Assembly: GCA_036384915.1 (NCBI GenBank)
Contig: DASVLJ010000026.1
Location: forward strand, 25,131 to 89,130
Direction of reading: 5' to 3'
DNA: 64,000 nt
From: PKWO01 sp036384915
Lineage (GTDB): Bacteria; Pseudomonadota; Gammaproteobacteria; Burkholderiales; Burkholderiaceae_D
Position numbers and translations under genes: made by a program
Notes under the pieces: model-generated
Database searches by the model: none
Told to the model about the DNA's origin: nothing
What the model saw: only the letters and a program-made list of their open reading frames with translations
Shown: positions 16,534-24,192 of the stretch, in pieces
How positions within the stretch are numbered: position 1 is the first letter of the stretch
How the letters are laid out: each line of letters starts with the position of its first letter

Positions 16534-17805
16534 TTATAGCGAGAGGAATATCCCGGCGATGGCGGCGCTCATCAAATTGGACAAGGTGGCTGCCCCCAGG
16601 GCACGCATGCCATAGCGCGCCACTTCGGAACGGCGCTCGGGCGCCACGGCGGAAAAGCCTCCGGTCAAGACCGCAATCGACGCCAGGTTGGCGAAGCCGC
16701 ATAGCGCGAACGAGACGATGGCGATAGTGCGACCGTCGAGCACCGTCAGCCCCGCCGCCTGCACCGTAGCGGCGTCGTGCAGATAGGGGGCCAGGCCGCC
16801 ATAGGCCACGAACTCGTTCAAGATCAGCTTCTGGCCGATGAAATTGCCCGCCAGGGACGCATCGCCCCAGGGCACGCCTATCATGTAAGCCAGCGGCGCG
16901 AAGGCATGGCCCAGCATGGTCTCCAATGTCACGCCGTGGTAACCGAACCAGCCGGCAATGCCGCCCACCAAGCCGTTGAGCAGCGCGATCAAACCGATGA
17001 AGGCGATCAGCATGGCGCCGACGTTGACGGCGATCTTCAAGCCCACCGCCGCGCCGGAGGCTGCCGCCTCGATCACATTGGCCGAGCGTTTTTCATCGAA
17101 ACCCGCGCCGGCTACCTGCACCCGGCTCGCTTCCGTGCTGGGGCAAATGATCTTGGCAAACAGCAGTCCGCCCGGCACGGCCATGAAGGATGCCGCGATC
17201 AGGTATTCCATCCTCACGCCCAGGCCCGCATAGCCGGCCAGCACCGAACCGGCAACGGAAGACATGCCGCTGGCCATGACGGCGAAGATTTCGGGCCCGC
17301 GCATGTCCTTGATGAAGGGCTTGACGGCGGCCGGCATTTCGCTCTGACCGAGAAAGATCGTGGTCACGGCGGAAAACGATTCGATCCCGGAGACGCCCAG
17401 CAGCTTGTGGAATACGGTGCCCAGCACGGTAACGATCCAGCGCATGATCCCAAGGTAGTACAGTACCGAGATCAAGGCTGTCATGAAGATGATCATGGGC
17501 AGCACGCGCACGGCGAACACAAAGCCGCCGCTGCCGAACAACTGGAACATCTTGCCGTCGACCAGTCCGCCGAACATGAAGGCGATGCCATGGTTGCCGT
17601 AATCGAGCACCTGGTTGACCGTCTGCGCAATCCCGGCCAAGGCCTGCTTGCCGGCAGGAATGAACAAGATCATGGCGCCGATGGCGATCTGCGCCGCCAG
17701 TGCACTCGCAACGATGCGCAGCTTGATCGCACTGCGGTTGTCGGAAATGGCAAACGCGGCCAGCAAAAGGATGGCCATGCCAAGCAGGCTGCGGGCGATT
17801 TCCAT
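16534..17805 (-). CDS. Concentrative nucleoside transporter (NupC/CNT family)
   Basis: The 423-residue integral membrane protein has about ten hydrophobic helices. CNT hallmarks are GVSGIESF, GQSEMPAAVKPF (Gln and Glu of the nucleoside site), a GMSSVAGSVLAGYA region and NAGG-like repeats near the C-terminus (CGFANLASIAVL). It probably imports nucleosides with H+ or Na+. It lies upstream of lutA on the same strand and is divergent from the IclR regulator at 17974, which may control it. The co-transcription with lut genes is unexplained; a lactate permease is absent here. Confidence 0.9.
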   Translation of the reverse strand: MEIARSLLGMAILLLAAFAISDNRSAIKLRIVASALAAQIAIGAMILFIPAGKQALAGIAQTVNQVLDYGNHGIAFMFGGLVDGKMFQLFGSGGFVFAVRVLPMIIFMTALISVLYYLGIMRWIVTVLGTVFHKLLGVSGIESFSAVTTIFLGQSEMPAAVKPFIKDMRGPEIFAVMASGMSSVAGSVLAGYAGLGVRMEYLIAASFMAVPGGLLFAKIICPSTEASRVQVAGAGFDEKRSANVIEAAASGAAVGLKIAVNVGAMLIAFIGLIALLNGLVGGIAGWFGYHGVTLETMLGHAFAPLAYMIGVPWGDASLAGNFIGQKLILNEFVAYGGLAPYLHDAATVQAAGLTVLDGRTIAIVSFALCGFANLASIAVLTGGFSAVAPERRSEVARYGMRALGAATLSNLMSAAIAGIFLSL

Positions 17806-17930
17806 GGTGAGTGCACGCTTCCATCAATAAGAGATGCCGGATTCTACATTGCCTGCAAGCCAACACAACGATTTTCCATTCGAGCACCATTTCGAAAAAC
17901 CACATCCATCTTTTTCATTTTTTCACATTG

Positions 17931-17939
17931 TGGTATAAC
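17931..17939 (+). promoter_or_regulatory. Extended -10 promoter for the IclR gene
   Basis: The sequence TGGTATAAC at 17931-17939 is an extended -10 (TGnTATAAC), 34 bases before the IclR start. It sits in a locally AT-rich stretch (17887-17940) that separates two divergent genes. No convincing -35 is seen, as expected for extended -10 promoters. Confidence 0.45.
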
Positions 17940-17973
17940 ATCAGTCAAGATATTGCATCGCACCAACCACGAT

Positions 17974-18774
17974 ATGAAAAACGCCGAAACCAAAGTCGCC
18001 GAAAGCGACAACGACAAGACATCGATCCAGGTCATCGAGCGCATGGTGTCGCTGCTCGATGCCTTGGCGCTGCAGCCGGAGCCGTCCAGCCTGAAGGATT
18101 TGTCCAGCCAGACGGGCCTGCACCCGTCGACTGCGCACCGCATCTTGAACGACCTGGTATTGAAGCGCTTCGTCGACCGCGCCGAGCCCGGCACCTATCG
18201 TTTGGGCATGCGTTTGCTGGAACTGGGCAACATCGTCAAGAGCCGCCTGAACGTGCGCGAAGCCGCGCTCGATTTCATGCGCGCGCTGCACCGCAAGACG
18301 GCGCAGACCATCAACCTCTCGGTGCGCCAGAGCGACGAGATCGTCTACATCGACCGCGCCTTCTCCGAACGTTCCGGCATGCAGGTGGTGCGCGCCATCG
18401 GCGGCCGCGCGCCGCTGCACCTGACCTCGACCGGCAAGCTGTTCCTCTCGGTGGACGACCCCAAGGCCGTGCGTTCCTACGCCACCCGCACAGGGCTGGC
18501 CGGCCACAACAAGAATTCGATCACGGACCTGCAGCGCCTGGAGCGCGAATTGAGCCTGGTGCGCGCGCGCGGCTATGCGCGCGACAATGAGGAACTGGAA
18601 CTCGGCGTGCGCTGCATGGCCGCCGGCATCCATGACGACAGCGGCAAGCTGATAGCCGGACTCTCGATCTCGGCGCCGGCGGATCGTCTGCAAGAGGATT
18701 GGCTGGAGGATTTGATTTCGACGGCAAACCAGATTTCGGAAGTGCTGGGGTATTCGCCGACTGATCGGCAATAA
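17974..18774 (+). CDS. IclR-family transcriptional regulator
   Basis: The 266-residue protein has an N-terminal winged HTH (residues about 20-80, with SLKDLSSQTGLHPSTAHRIL) and a C-terminal IclR effector domain (about 95-260, with GRAPLHLTSTGKLFL and GLSISAPADR). ATG 17974 follows the extended -10 site. The open frame extends more than 1 kb upstream, antisense to the transporter, but that part is not credible. Divergence from the nucleoside transporter–lutAB run suggests it regulates those genes. The ligand is unknown. Confidence 0.92.
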   Translation: MKNAETKVAESDNDKTSIQVIERMVSLLDALALQPEPSSLKDLSSQTGLHPSTAHRILNDLVLKRFVDRAEPGTYRLGMRLLELGNIVKSRLNVREAALDFMRALHRKTAQTINLSVRQSDEIVYIDRAFSERSGMQVVRAIGGRAPLHLTSTGKLFLSVDDPKAVRSYATRTGLAGHNKNSITDLQRLERELSLVRARGYARDNEELELGVRCMAAGIHDDSGKLIAGLSISAPADRLQEDWLEDLISTANQISEVLGYSPTDRQ

Positions 18775-18799
18775 AACATATTGCCCGGAACCAAAGAAC

Positions 18800-19090
18800 A
18801 TGAACGCCCGCGATCTTGAGTCCGCACTGCTAGGCCGATGTGCTGCCGTCGGCAAGGACGCGGCGCAAGCTGCCCAGGACCAGCGCGAAGCCAATGTCTT
18901 CCGCCTGGCCGCGATGGTTATTCAGTCGCGACTGCCGGACGAATCAAAAAATCTGATGCGTGCAAGCGAGCGATATTTCGCAATCCACCCTGAGCAAATA
19001 CTGGATCCCGCCGAAGTTGTCAGGAGCGGCTGGATCATCAGCCTGCCCCGCCTGCGAGACATGCTGAGCCGGCAACTCAACTGGCATTGA
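18800..19090 (+). CDS. Hypothetical protein, partner of nucleotidyltransferase-like gene
   Basis: A 96-residue protein of mixed charge, predicted mostly helical, with no signal peptide or membrane segment. I do not recognise the family. It starts 25 bases after the IclR stop and ends four bases before the nucleotidyltransferase-like gene at 19095. This is the tight two-gene layout typical of toxin–antitoxin or AbiE-like modules, where the first small protein may be the antitoxin. The segment GWIISLPRLRDMLSRQL at the C-terminus could be a helix pair. Function is inferred from position only. Confidence 0.65.
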   Translation: MNARDLESALLGRCAAVGKDAAQAAQDQREANVFRLAAMVIQSRLPDESKNLMRASERYFAIHPEQILDPAEVVRSGWIISLPRLRDMLSRQLNWH

Positions 19091-19094
19091 CGAC

Positions 19095-19682
19095 ATGCCG
19101 GCAAATCCTCTATTCCATACCGACACAGCCCTCGCTGAAGGCTTGCGCAAATTGCTCAGGCAACTTGAAGAACGCCTGGCGCTGGAAAATCCGTTGGATA
19201 TCTATCTGGCCGGCGGCATGGCGGTCCATCTCTATACCTCTAATCGCGTCACGACCGACGTTGACGCCGAATTCGGCAGCCGCATCCACCTTCCCAACGA
19301 CTTGATGGTTCAAATCACGCTGGAAGACGGTACGCCGCAGGTCGTCTATCTCGACACCAACTACAACTCGACATTCGCGCTGATGCACGAGAATTATCTC
19401 GAAGACGCGATTCCCTTGGATCTTGGCCTGGACAAGATTCGCGTCCATGTGCTGTCTCCTGTCGATTTGGCGGTGAGCAAGATCGCCCGTTTTACCGACA
19501 ACGATAAAGACGACATCGCCGCATTGGTTCGCCTTGGCCTGACGACCGCGGAGGAAATCGAGCAACGGGCAACCGAGGCATCGGCCAAGTATGTGGGAGC
19601 GAAATCCTTGTTGTTTCTTAATCTCAAGGATGCCCTTGCATTGGCTGCCCGCGAAGGAAGCGCAAAGCATACTGCAAAGTAA
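19095..19682 (+). CDS. Nucleotidyltransferase-like protein (DUF6036/AbiEii-like)
   Basis: The 195-residue protein has the minimal nucleotidyltransferase signature: YLAGGMAVHLY followed by TSNRVTTDVDAEF. The GG motif and the DVD acidic pair are those of AbiEii/MenT/DUF6036-type enzymes, which transfer nucleotides to RNA or proteins. A second conserved-looking block is LSPVDLAVSKIARFTDNDKDDI. It is encoded four bases after the 96-residue gene at 18800, consistent with a two-component toxin–antitoxin-like unit. Toxicity is an inference; some DUF6036 proteins have no assigned activity. Confidence 0.75.
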   Translation: MPANPLFHTDTALAEGLRKLLRQLEERLALENPLDIYLAGGMAVHLYTSNRVTTDVDAEFGSRIHLPNDLMVQITLEDGTPQVVYLDTNYNSTFALMHENYLEDAIPLDLGLDKIRVHVLSPVDLAVSKIARFTDNDKDDIAALVRLGLTTAEEIEQRATEASAKYVGAKSLLFLNLKDALALAAREGSAKHTAK

Positions 19683-19820
19683 CAATGCCTTCGGCAAACG
19701 TTAGCGAGACGGGTAAAAAAGAGCGGACCTCACTCCCAATGTCGTTCAGTTAAAGCATGAAAGGCTGCGACGTCCGGCGCAACTTACCGAATTACCCCTG
19801 CGGTTCGGAGGAATAAACAA

Positions 19821-19848
19821 AAGGCGGACCTTAGTCCGCCTTCGTTTT
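19821..19848. terminator. Bidirectional intrinsic terminator
   Basis: A 9-bp stem, AAGGCGGAC (19821-19829) with GTCCGCCTT (19834-19842), has a 4-base loop. It is followed by CGTTTT on the plus strand and TTGTTTATT on the minus strand. It lies between the convergent nucleotidyltransferase-like gene and pbpG, ending pbpG transcription 20 bases after its stop. Confidence 0.8.
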
Positions 19849-19862
19849 CATGCAGAAGAAGC

Positions 19863-20876
19863 TCAGCCCTGCTGCGCCACACCTGTATGAATCGGATTGC
19901 TGAGCTTGATCGTCTCCAGCCACTTGCGGATGCGCGTCGCATCGCCCATGCCGGAATACTTGCCCTTGGCGTCGAGGAACACCATCACCACGGCGCGGCC
20001 TTCGATCATGGCGCGCATCACCAGGCAGTGGCCCGCCTCATTGATGAAGCCGGTCTTTTGCAGCAGGATGTCCCAGGTCGGGTTGGAAGTCAGGTGGTTC
20101 GAGCTGTGGTATTCCATCTCCCGGCCGTTGACGGCCACCTGGTATTTCGGGTCGGTCGAGTATTCGCACAATAGCGGCTGCTTTTGCGCCGCGGCCACCA
20201 ACTTGGCCAGGTCGCGCGCGGAGGCGACGTTTTGCACCGACAGGCCGGTCGGCTCGACGTAGTGCGTCTCGGTCATGCCCAGCTCCCTGGCCTTGGCATT
20301 CATCGCGGCGACCGCGGCAGCCAGGCCGCCCGGATAGTTGCGGCCCAGCGCGTGGGCGGCGCGGTTCTCCGAGCTCATCAGGGCGATATGCAGCATGTCG
20401 CCGCGCGTCATGCGCACGCCGGGACGCAGGCGCGAAGAACTGAATTTCTCGCGGTCGACGTCTTCGTCGGTGATTTCGAGGATTTCGTTCATGTCCTGCT
20501 TGGCTTCGACCACGACCAGAGCCGTCATCAGCTTGGTGATCGAGGCGATGGGCAGCGCCACGTCGGCGTTCTTGTCGAACAGGACTTCGGAATTCGATTG
20601 ATCCAGCACGAGCGCGACGTTGGACTTCAGGTCTAGCTCGTCATGCACGTGGTTCAAGCCTTCGGCGTCCCCAACCGTTTCGATCTCGCGCATCGGATGG
20701 TAGGAGGCGCGGTGCAGGCCCGCGCGGTGCCGGACATGCACGGTGGTACGGGAATGGTGCAGGTTCTTTTTCGTATGCCTGACCGGGGTGTCGTCGTCAT
20801 CGGCCGCATAGGCTTTGCTCACACCGACCATGGCAATCAATAAGGAAACCAGTAAAGCTGGCGAAAACCTGATCAT
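19863..20876 (-). CDS. pbpG: D-alanyl-D-alanine endopeptidase (PBP7-like)
   Basis: PbpG is a periplasmic low-molecular-mass penicillin-binding protein that cleaves peptide cross-links in peptidoglycan. The 337-residue form begins at ATG 20876 (MIRFSPALL), with GGGAG seven bases upstream. An in-frame TTG at 20891 would include that ribosome binding site in the coding region, so it is less likely. A signal peptide ends near AYA (residues 1-24), followed by a His/Arg-rich linker. Catalytic motifs are S112-ITK, SSEN and KTGF. It stands alone and is terminated by the hairpin at 19821. Confidence 0.93.
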   Translation of the reverse strand: MIRFSPALLVSLLIAMVGVSKAYAADDDDTPVRHTKKNLHHSRTTVHVRHRAGLHRASYHPMREIETVGDAEGLNHVHDELDLKSNVALVLDQSNSEVLFDKNADVALPIASITKLMTALVVVEAKQDMNEILEITDEDVDREKFSSSRLRPGVRMTRGDMLHIALMSSENRAAHALGRNYPGGLAAAVAAMNAKARELGMTETHYVEPTGLSVQNVASARDLAKLVAAAQKQPLLCEYSTDPKYQVAVNGREMEYHSSNHLTSNPTWDILLQKTGFINEAGHCLVMRAMIEGRAVVMVFLDAKGKYSGMGDATRIRKWLETIKLSNPIHTGVAQQG

Positions 20877-21079
20877 GGCGAACTCCCGCAACCTCGCGTA
20901 AAAATTATCTTGCAGTGTAGCAAAATCACGAAAATGTGCAAGCGAATTAGATAGTTAGCGCAAAGAATTAAACAATTTCATGAGCCAAAATTGCCGAATC
21001 CACAAACCTGTTTCTTATTTGTCTGTTAATTTTTTCAACAAATGAAAACTCGGTGGCGACAGATTCCAGGCGGCAAGAA

Positions 21080-21775
21080 TTATTCCAGAAACCGGGCAAA
21101 ACCCGTAAGCGGCTCGCGCTCGGTGACCAAGGTGTTCTCGACCTTGGCTGGATCGGCATAACCGAGCGACATCCCGCATACGACGCGCTCGCCTTCGGGA
21201 AGTTGCAGCACTTCCGAAATAATCCTGTGATATTGCGTAAAGGCGGCCTGGGGACAGGTGTCGAGCCCGCGCCCACGCGCCGCAATCATGATGTTTTGCA
21301 GGAACATGCCGTAGTCGAGCCAGGAGCCCTGCTCCATGATGCGGTCCATGGTGAAAATCAATCCGACAGGCGCATCGAAGAAGCGGTAGTTGCGCCCATG
21401 CTGCGCATGCATGCCGGCCTTATTGTCGCGCGTCAAGCCCAGAAGTGCATACAGATCCCAGCCGACCTTGCGCCGCCTGTCGATATAGGGCGAGACCCAT
21501 TCGCGGGGGTAATAATGGTATTCCTCGCTGTGCTGCGCGGAAACGGCCGGGTCGTTATGCGCCGCGACGATGGCATCGGACAATTTTTCCTTGATCGCGC
21601 CAGTCAGTACATAGACCTTCCATGGCTGCGTGTTCGTGCCCGAAGGCGCACGCGAGGCTACCTCCAGGATGGCTTCGATGTCTTCCCGTGCCACGGGAGT
21701 GGGCAAGAAGGCGCGCATGGAACGGCGCGAAGTGATGGCCGCGTCGACGGCTCGCTGCTGGTCGCTCTGTATCAT
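21080..21775 (-). CDS. Nitroreductase family FMN oxidoreductase
   Basis: The 231-residue protein matches the nitroreductase fold. It has the N-terminal TSRRSMRAFLPTPV FMN-binding Arg/Ser segment, RAPSGTNTQPWKVYV, and a C-terminal block CGMSLGYADP near residue 200. These flavoproteins reduce nitroaromatics, quinones or other acceptors with NAD(P)H. The true substrate is unknown. Its ATG overlaps the TGA of the upstream thioesterase by four bases (21772-21775), so it belongs to a three-gene EamA–thioesterase–nitroreductase operon on the minus strand. Confidence 0.9.
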   Translation of the reverse strand: MIQSDQQRAVDAAITSRRSMRAFLPTPVAREDIEAILEVASRAPSGTNTQPWKVYVLTGAIKEKLSDAIVAAHNDPAVSAQHSEEYHYYPREWVSPYIDRRRKVGWDLYALLGLTRDNKAGMHAQHGRNYRFFDAPVGLIFTMDRIMEQGSWLDYGMFLQNIMIAARGRGLDTCPQAAFTQYHRIISEVLQLPEGERVVCGMSLGYADPAKVENTLVTEREPLTGFARFLE

Positions 21776-22212
21776 TTCGGGGGATTTTCTATGGTTTGCA
21801 AAAGGCTGCGCAGTTCGGCGGGCAATGCCGCGGGCCGGCGCGAAGCGCGGTCGACATAAACGTGCACGAAATGGCCCTGGGCCGAGGCTTTCTCTTCGCC
21901 ATTGCGGAAGATGCCGACTTCATAGCGTACGCTGGAATTGCCCAGCTTGGACACGCACACGCCGGCCGTGACGCGGTCGGGGAAAGCGATCGAGGCGAAA
22001 TAGGTGCATTGCGTTTCGATCACCAGGCCGATCACGGGACTGTGCTCGATATCGAGCGCACCGTTTTCCACCAGGAACTGGTTGACCACGGTATCGAACC
22101 AGCTGTAGTAGACCACGTTATTGACGTGGCCGTAGGCGTCGTTGTCCATCCAGCGCGTGCTGATGGTACAGAAGTGGCGGTAATCCGCGCGCGATTTCGG
22201 TTGCTGTTTCAT
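21772..22212 (-). CDS. Acyl-CoA thioesterase (hotdog, 4HBT/YbgC type)
   Basis: The 146-residue protein has the hotdog thioesterase signature RWMDNDAYGHVNNVVYYSWF, with the Asp and the GHVNN segment near residues 21-40. It probably hydrolyses acyl-CoA or acyl-ACP thioesters in the cytosol. Its ribosome binding site GAGGAGGA lies inside the last codons of the EamA gene, whose TGA directly abuts this ATG. It overlaps the nitroreductase gene by four bases. The operon partners do not reveal the acyl substrate. Confidence 0.88.
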   Translation of the reverse strand: MKQQPKSRADYRHFCTISTRWMDNDAYGHVNNVVYYSWFDTVVNQFLVENGALDIEHSPVIGLVIETQCTYFASIAFPDRVTAGVCVSKLGNSSVRYEVGIFRNGEEKASAQGHFVHVYVDRASRRPAALPAELRSLLQTIENPPK

Positions 22213-23121
22213 TCAAGTCCTCCTCACCACGAAGGCCACACCGATGACCGCCAGCGCCATACCCAGCATGCCGGCCACGGAAAGCGTTTCACCGAACATC
22301 AGCCATGCCATCACGGCCGTGGTCGGTGGCGTCAAATATAACAGGCTCGTGACCTTGGTGGCCGCATCGCGCCGGATCAAGGCAAACAGCAGGAAGATCG
22401 CGCCGATCGACAAGGCCAGGATAGACCAGAGCAGCGCGGCGATGAAATGCGGCGTCCAGGTGACTGTCGAGAGCGCCAAATCGAAATGCTCGAACACGAC
22501 GGCAAACGGCAGCAGCACGATGATCGAAGCGACGAATTGCACCAGCGTGCCGCTGCGCAAATCGAAATGCGGGCAATAGCGCTTCTGGTACAAGGTGCCT
22601 GCCGTGATGGCCAGCAAGGCCATCACGCACAACCCCACGCTTTCCAATGACAGGCCGGCCAGCCGCATCTTGTTCGCCACCACCAGCGCCACGCCGGCCA
22701 AACCGATGGCGAGACCGAGCCATTGGCGCGGCCTGAGCGATTCGCCGACCAGGGGCGCGGCGAACGCGGTCAAGACGGGTTGCATGCCCACGACCAGGGC
22801 CGAGATGCCGGCCGGCATGCCGATCTTGATGGAGCACCACACGCCGGCCAGGTAACCGGCCTGCATCAGCACGCCGGCGAACGCCACCCGGCGCCAATCG
22901 CGCGGCCAGGGCGCGCGCGCCAGCAGTACCAGCGGCAGCAGCACGCAAGACACGCCGGCAAAGCGCAGCAGCAGGAAGGTCAATGGCGGCGCGTAAGGCA
23001 GGCCGAACTTCGCCACGACGAAACCGGTGGACCAGAGCAGCACGAAGAAGGCCGGCATCCAGGCCAGCCATGGATTGCGAGACGTGGCGGAGCGGGAAGC
23101 GAGGGAATCGGCGGCCGGCAT
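22213..23121 (-). CDS. EamA-family (DMT superfamily) transporter
   Basis: The protein has about 302 residues from ATG 23121 (MPAADSLASRS), with ten predicted transmembrane helices as two EamA repeats. The first begins near LLWSTGFVVAKFGLPYAPP and the second near LLAITAGTLYQKRY. Such proteins export metabolites or amino acids; the substrate is unknown. An open frame continues 54 codons upstream, but that extension is Arg-rich and unlike the family N-terminus. It is the first gene of the EamA–thioesterase–nitroreductase operon, separated by stop-start abutment. Confidence 0.88.
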   Translation of the reverse strand: MPAADSLASRSATSRNPWLAWMPAFFVLLWSTGFVVAKFGLPYAPPLTFLLLRFAGVSCVLLPLVLLARAPWPRDWRRVAFAGVLMQAGYLAGVWCSIKIGMPAGISALVVGMQPVLTAFAAPLVGESLRPRQWLGLAIGLAGVALVVANKMRLAGLSLESVGLCVMALLAITAGTLYQKRYCPHFDLRSGTLVQFVASIIVLLPFAVVFEHFDLALSTVTWTPHFIAALLWSILALSIGAIFLLFALIRRDAATKVTSLLYLTPPTTAVMAWLMFGETLSVAGMLGMALAVIGVAFVVRRT

Positions 23122-23309
23122 ACTGAGAGAGTTGCGGTCAGGCCGCACGACTTGAATAACGAGGGCCTTGCAGTGTAACACGGGCGAAAAAATTGCTCCG
23201 AGGACAGCCAAATGCTGTCGAATGACCGGGAAACGGTTTTTGGGCCGGGTTCCGCGTCCCGAAAATGATGCTGGAAAGGCCATCTTTCCATCATGAAAAC
23301 TTAATGTGG

Positions 23310-23357
23310 TGCAATGCAGAAAATAACAGTTGACAGCACCTCATTTCATTCTAAAAT
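23310..23357 (+). promoter_or_regulatory. phaP promoter with TGCAATGCA element
   Basis: A strong sigma70 promoter is present: TTGACA at 23330-23335, a 16-base spacer, and TAAAAT at 23352-23357. Just upstream lies TGCAATGCA (23310-23318), a palindrome resembling the GCA-rich sites bound by PhaR repressors in other PHA producers. The leader to the phasin ATG is about 85 bases, ending in AGGAGA at 23439. The rest of the 328-base gap (23122-23449) shows no other feature. Confidence 0.7.
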
Positions 23358-23449
23358 AGGCGCTGTTGCGGCGCACCATACATTGTTGTTCGCAGTCATT
23401 AAACTGTCATAACTTTTCGAGCACGCCCCCACCCTCACAGGAGAATCTG

Positions 23450-24019
23450 ATGTTTGCCCTTCCCGAACAATTTTCCAACGCCACCAAGGCCAATGTCGAA
23501 GCCCAGCTCGCCTTGTTGACGGATTTGACCAGCAAGACCTTCGAAAGCGTCGAAAAGATCGTCGATCTGAACATCAATGCATTCAAGTCTTCGCTCGAAG
23601 AATCGACCACCGCCGCCAAGCAACTGCTGGCCGCCAAAGACCCGCAAGAATTCTTCACGCTGTCGGCTTCGCACGCCCAGCCGAACGCCGAGAAGGCCCT
23701 GGCCTATGGCCGCCACCTGGTCTCGATCGCCACGTCGGCCCAAGCCGAATTCACCAAGGCCGCCGAAGAGCAGATCGCCGAAAACAGCCGTAAGGTCGTG
23801 AACCTGATCGACGAAGTGACCAAGAACGCTCCGGCCGGTTCGGAGACCTATGTCGCCTTCGTCAAGTCGGCCATCGGCAATGCCAGCGCCGGCTACGAGC
23901 AATTCACCAAGACCACCAAGCAAGCCGTGGATGCGCTCGAATCGAACCTGAACACCGCCACCGCGCAATTCGTGCAAGCCGCAGAGAAGCCGGCCAGCCG
24001 TTCGAAGAAGGCTGCCTGA
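23450..24019 (+). CDS. phaP: Phasin (PHA granule-associated protein)
   Basis: Phasins coat polyhydroxyalkanoate granules and control their size and number. The 189-residue protein has the phasin_2 pattern: an N-terminal MFALPEQFSNATKANVEAQLALL, a long amphipathic helical middle with few aromatics, and a Lys/Ala-rich tail ending SRSKKAA. It has no signal peptide. The ATG at 23450 follows AGGAGA. A single gene unit is bounded by the promoter at 23330 and the terminator at 24038. Related PHA genes in the window are phaZ (56137) and the granule-region protein (33707). Confidence 0.93.
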   Translation: MFALPEQFSNATKANVEAQLALLTDLTSKTFESVEKIVDLNINAFKSSLEESTTAAKQLLAAKDPQEFFTLSASHAQPNAEKALAYGRHLVSIATSAQAEFTKAAEEQIAENSRKVVNLIDEVTKNAPAGSETYVAFVKSAIGNASAGYEQFTKTTKQAVDALESNLNTATAQFVQAAEKPASRSKKAA

Positions 24020-24037
24020 GTTTTATCAAGTTTCAAT

Positions 24038-24070
24038 AAAAACGCCTCGGCAGTACCGAGGCGTTTTTGT
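24038..24070 (+). terminator. Intrinsic terminator of phaP
   Basis: The stem AACGCCTCGG (24041-24050) pairs with CCGAGGCGTT (24056-24065) across the loop CAGTA, extended by flanking A and T runs. It lies 19 bases after the phasin stop. Confidence 0.9.
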
Positions 24071-24086
24071 TTGAGGCTATCGAAAG

Positions 24087-24184
24087 GTAGGGTGGAAAAG
24101 CCCGCAGGGCGCATTCCACCATGCGCTCAACGAACGTCTTTTATGTGCTTGGTGGCATGCGCCCTGCGGGCTTTTCCACCCTAC
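24087..24184. repeat. 98-bp near-perfect inverted repeat (GTAGGGTGGAAAAGC family)
   Basis: A 34-bp left arm (24087-24120) is repeated in inverted orientation at 24151-24184 with a single mismatch (33 of 34), around a 30-base centre. Arms begin GTAGGGTGGAAAAGC. A diverged copy is found at 34003-34111. It sits between the convergent phasin and DUF349 genes. It resembles a miniature dispersed palindromic element; it has no coding capacity and no clear target duplication could be established. Confidence 0.85.
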
Positions 24185-24192
24185 AGTCCTTT

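Noticed and set aside
16777..17973. Upstream extension of the IclR gene across the transporter gene
   Set aside because: The extension is antisense to a well-supported transporter. ATG 17974 has the family N-terminus and a nearby extended -10.
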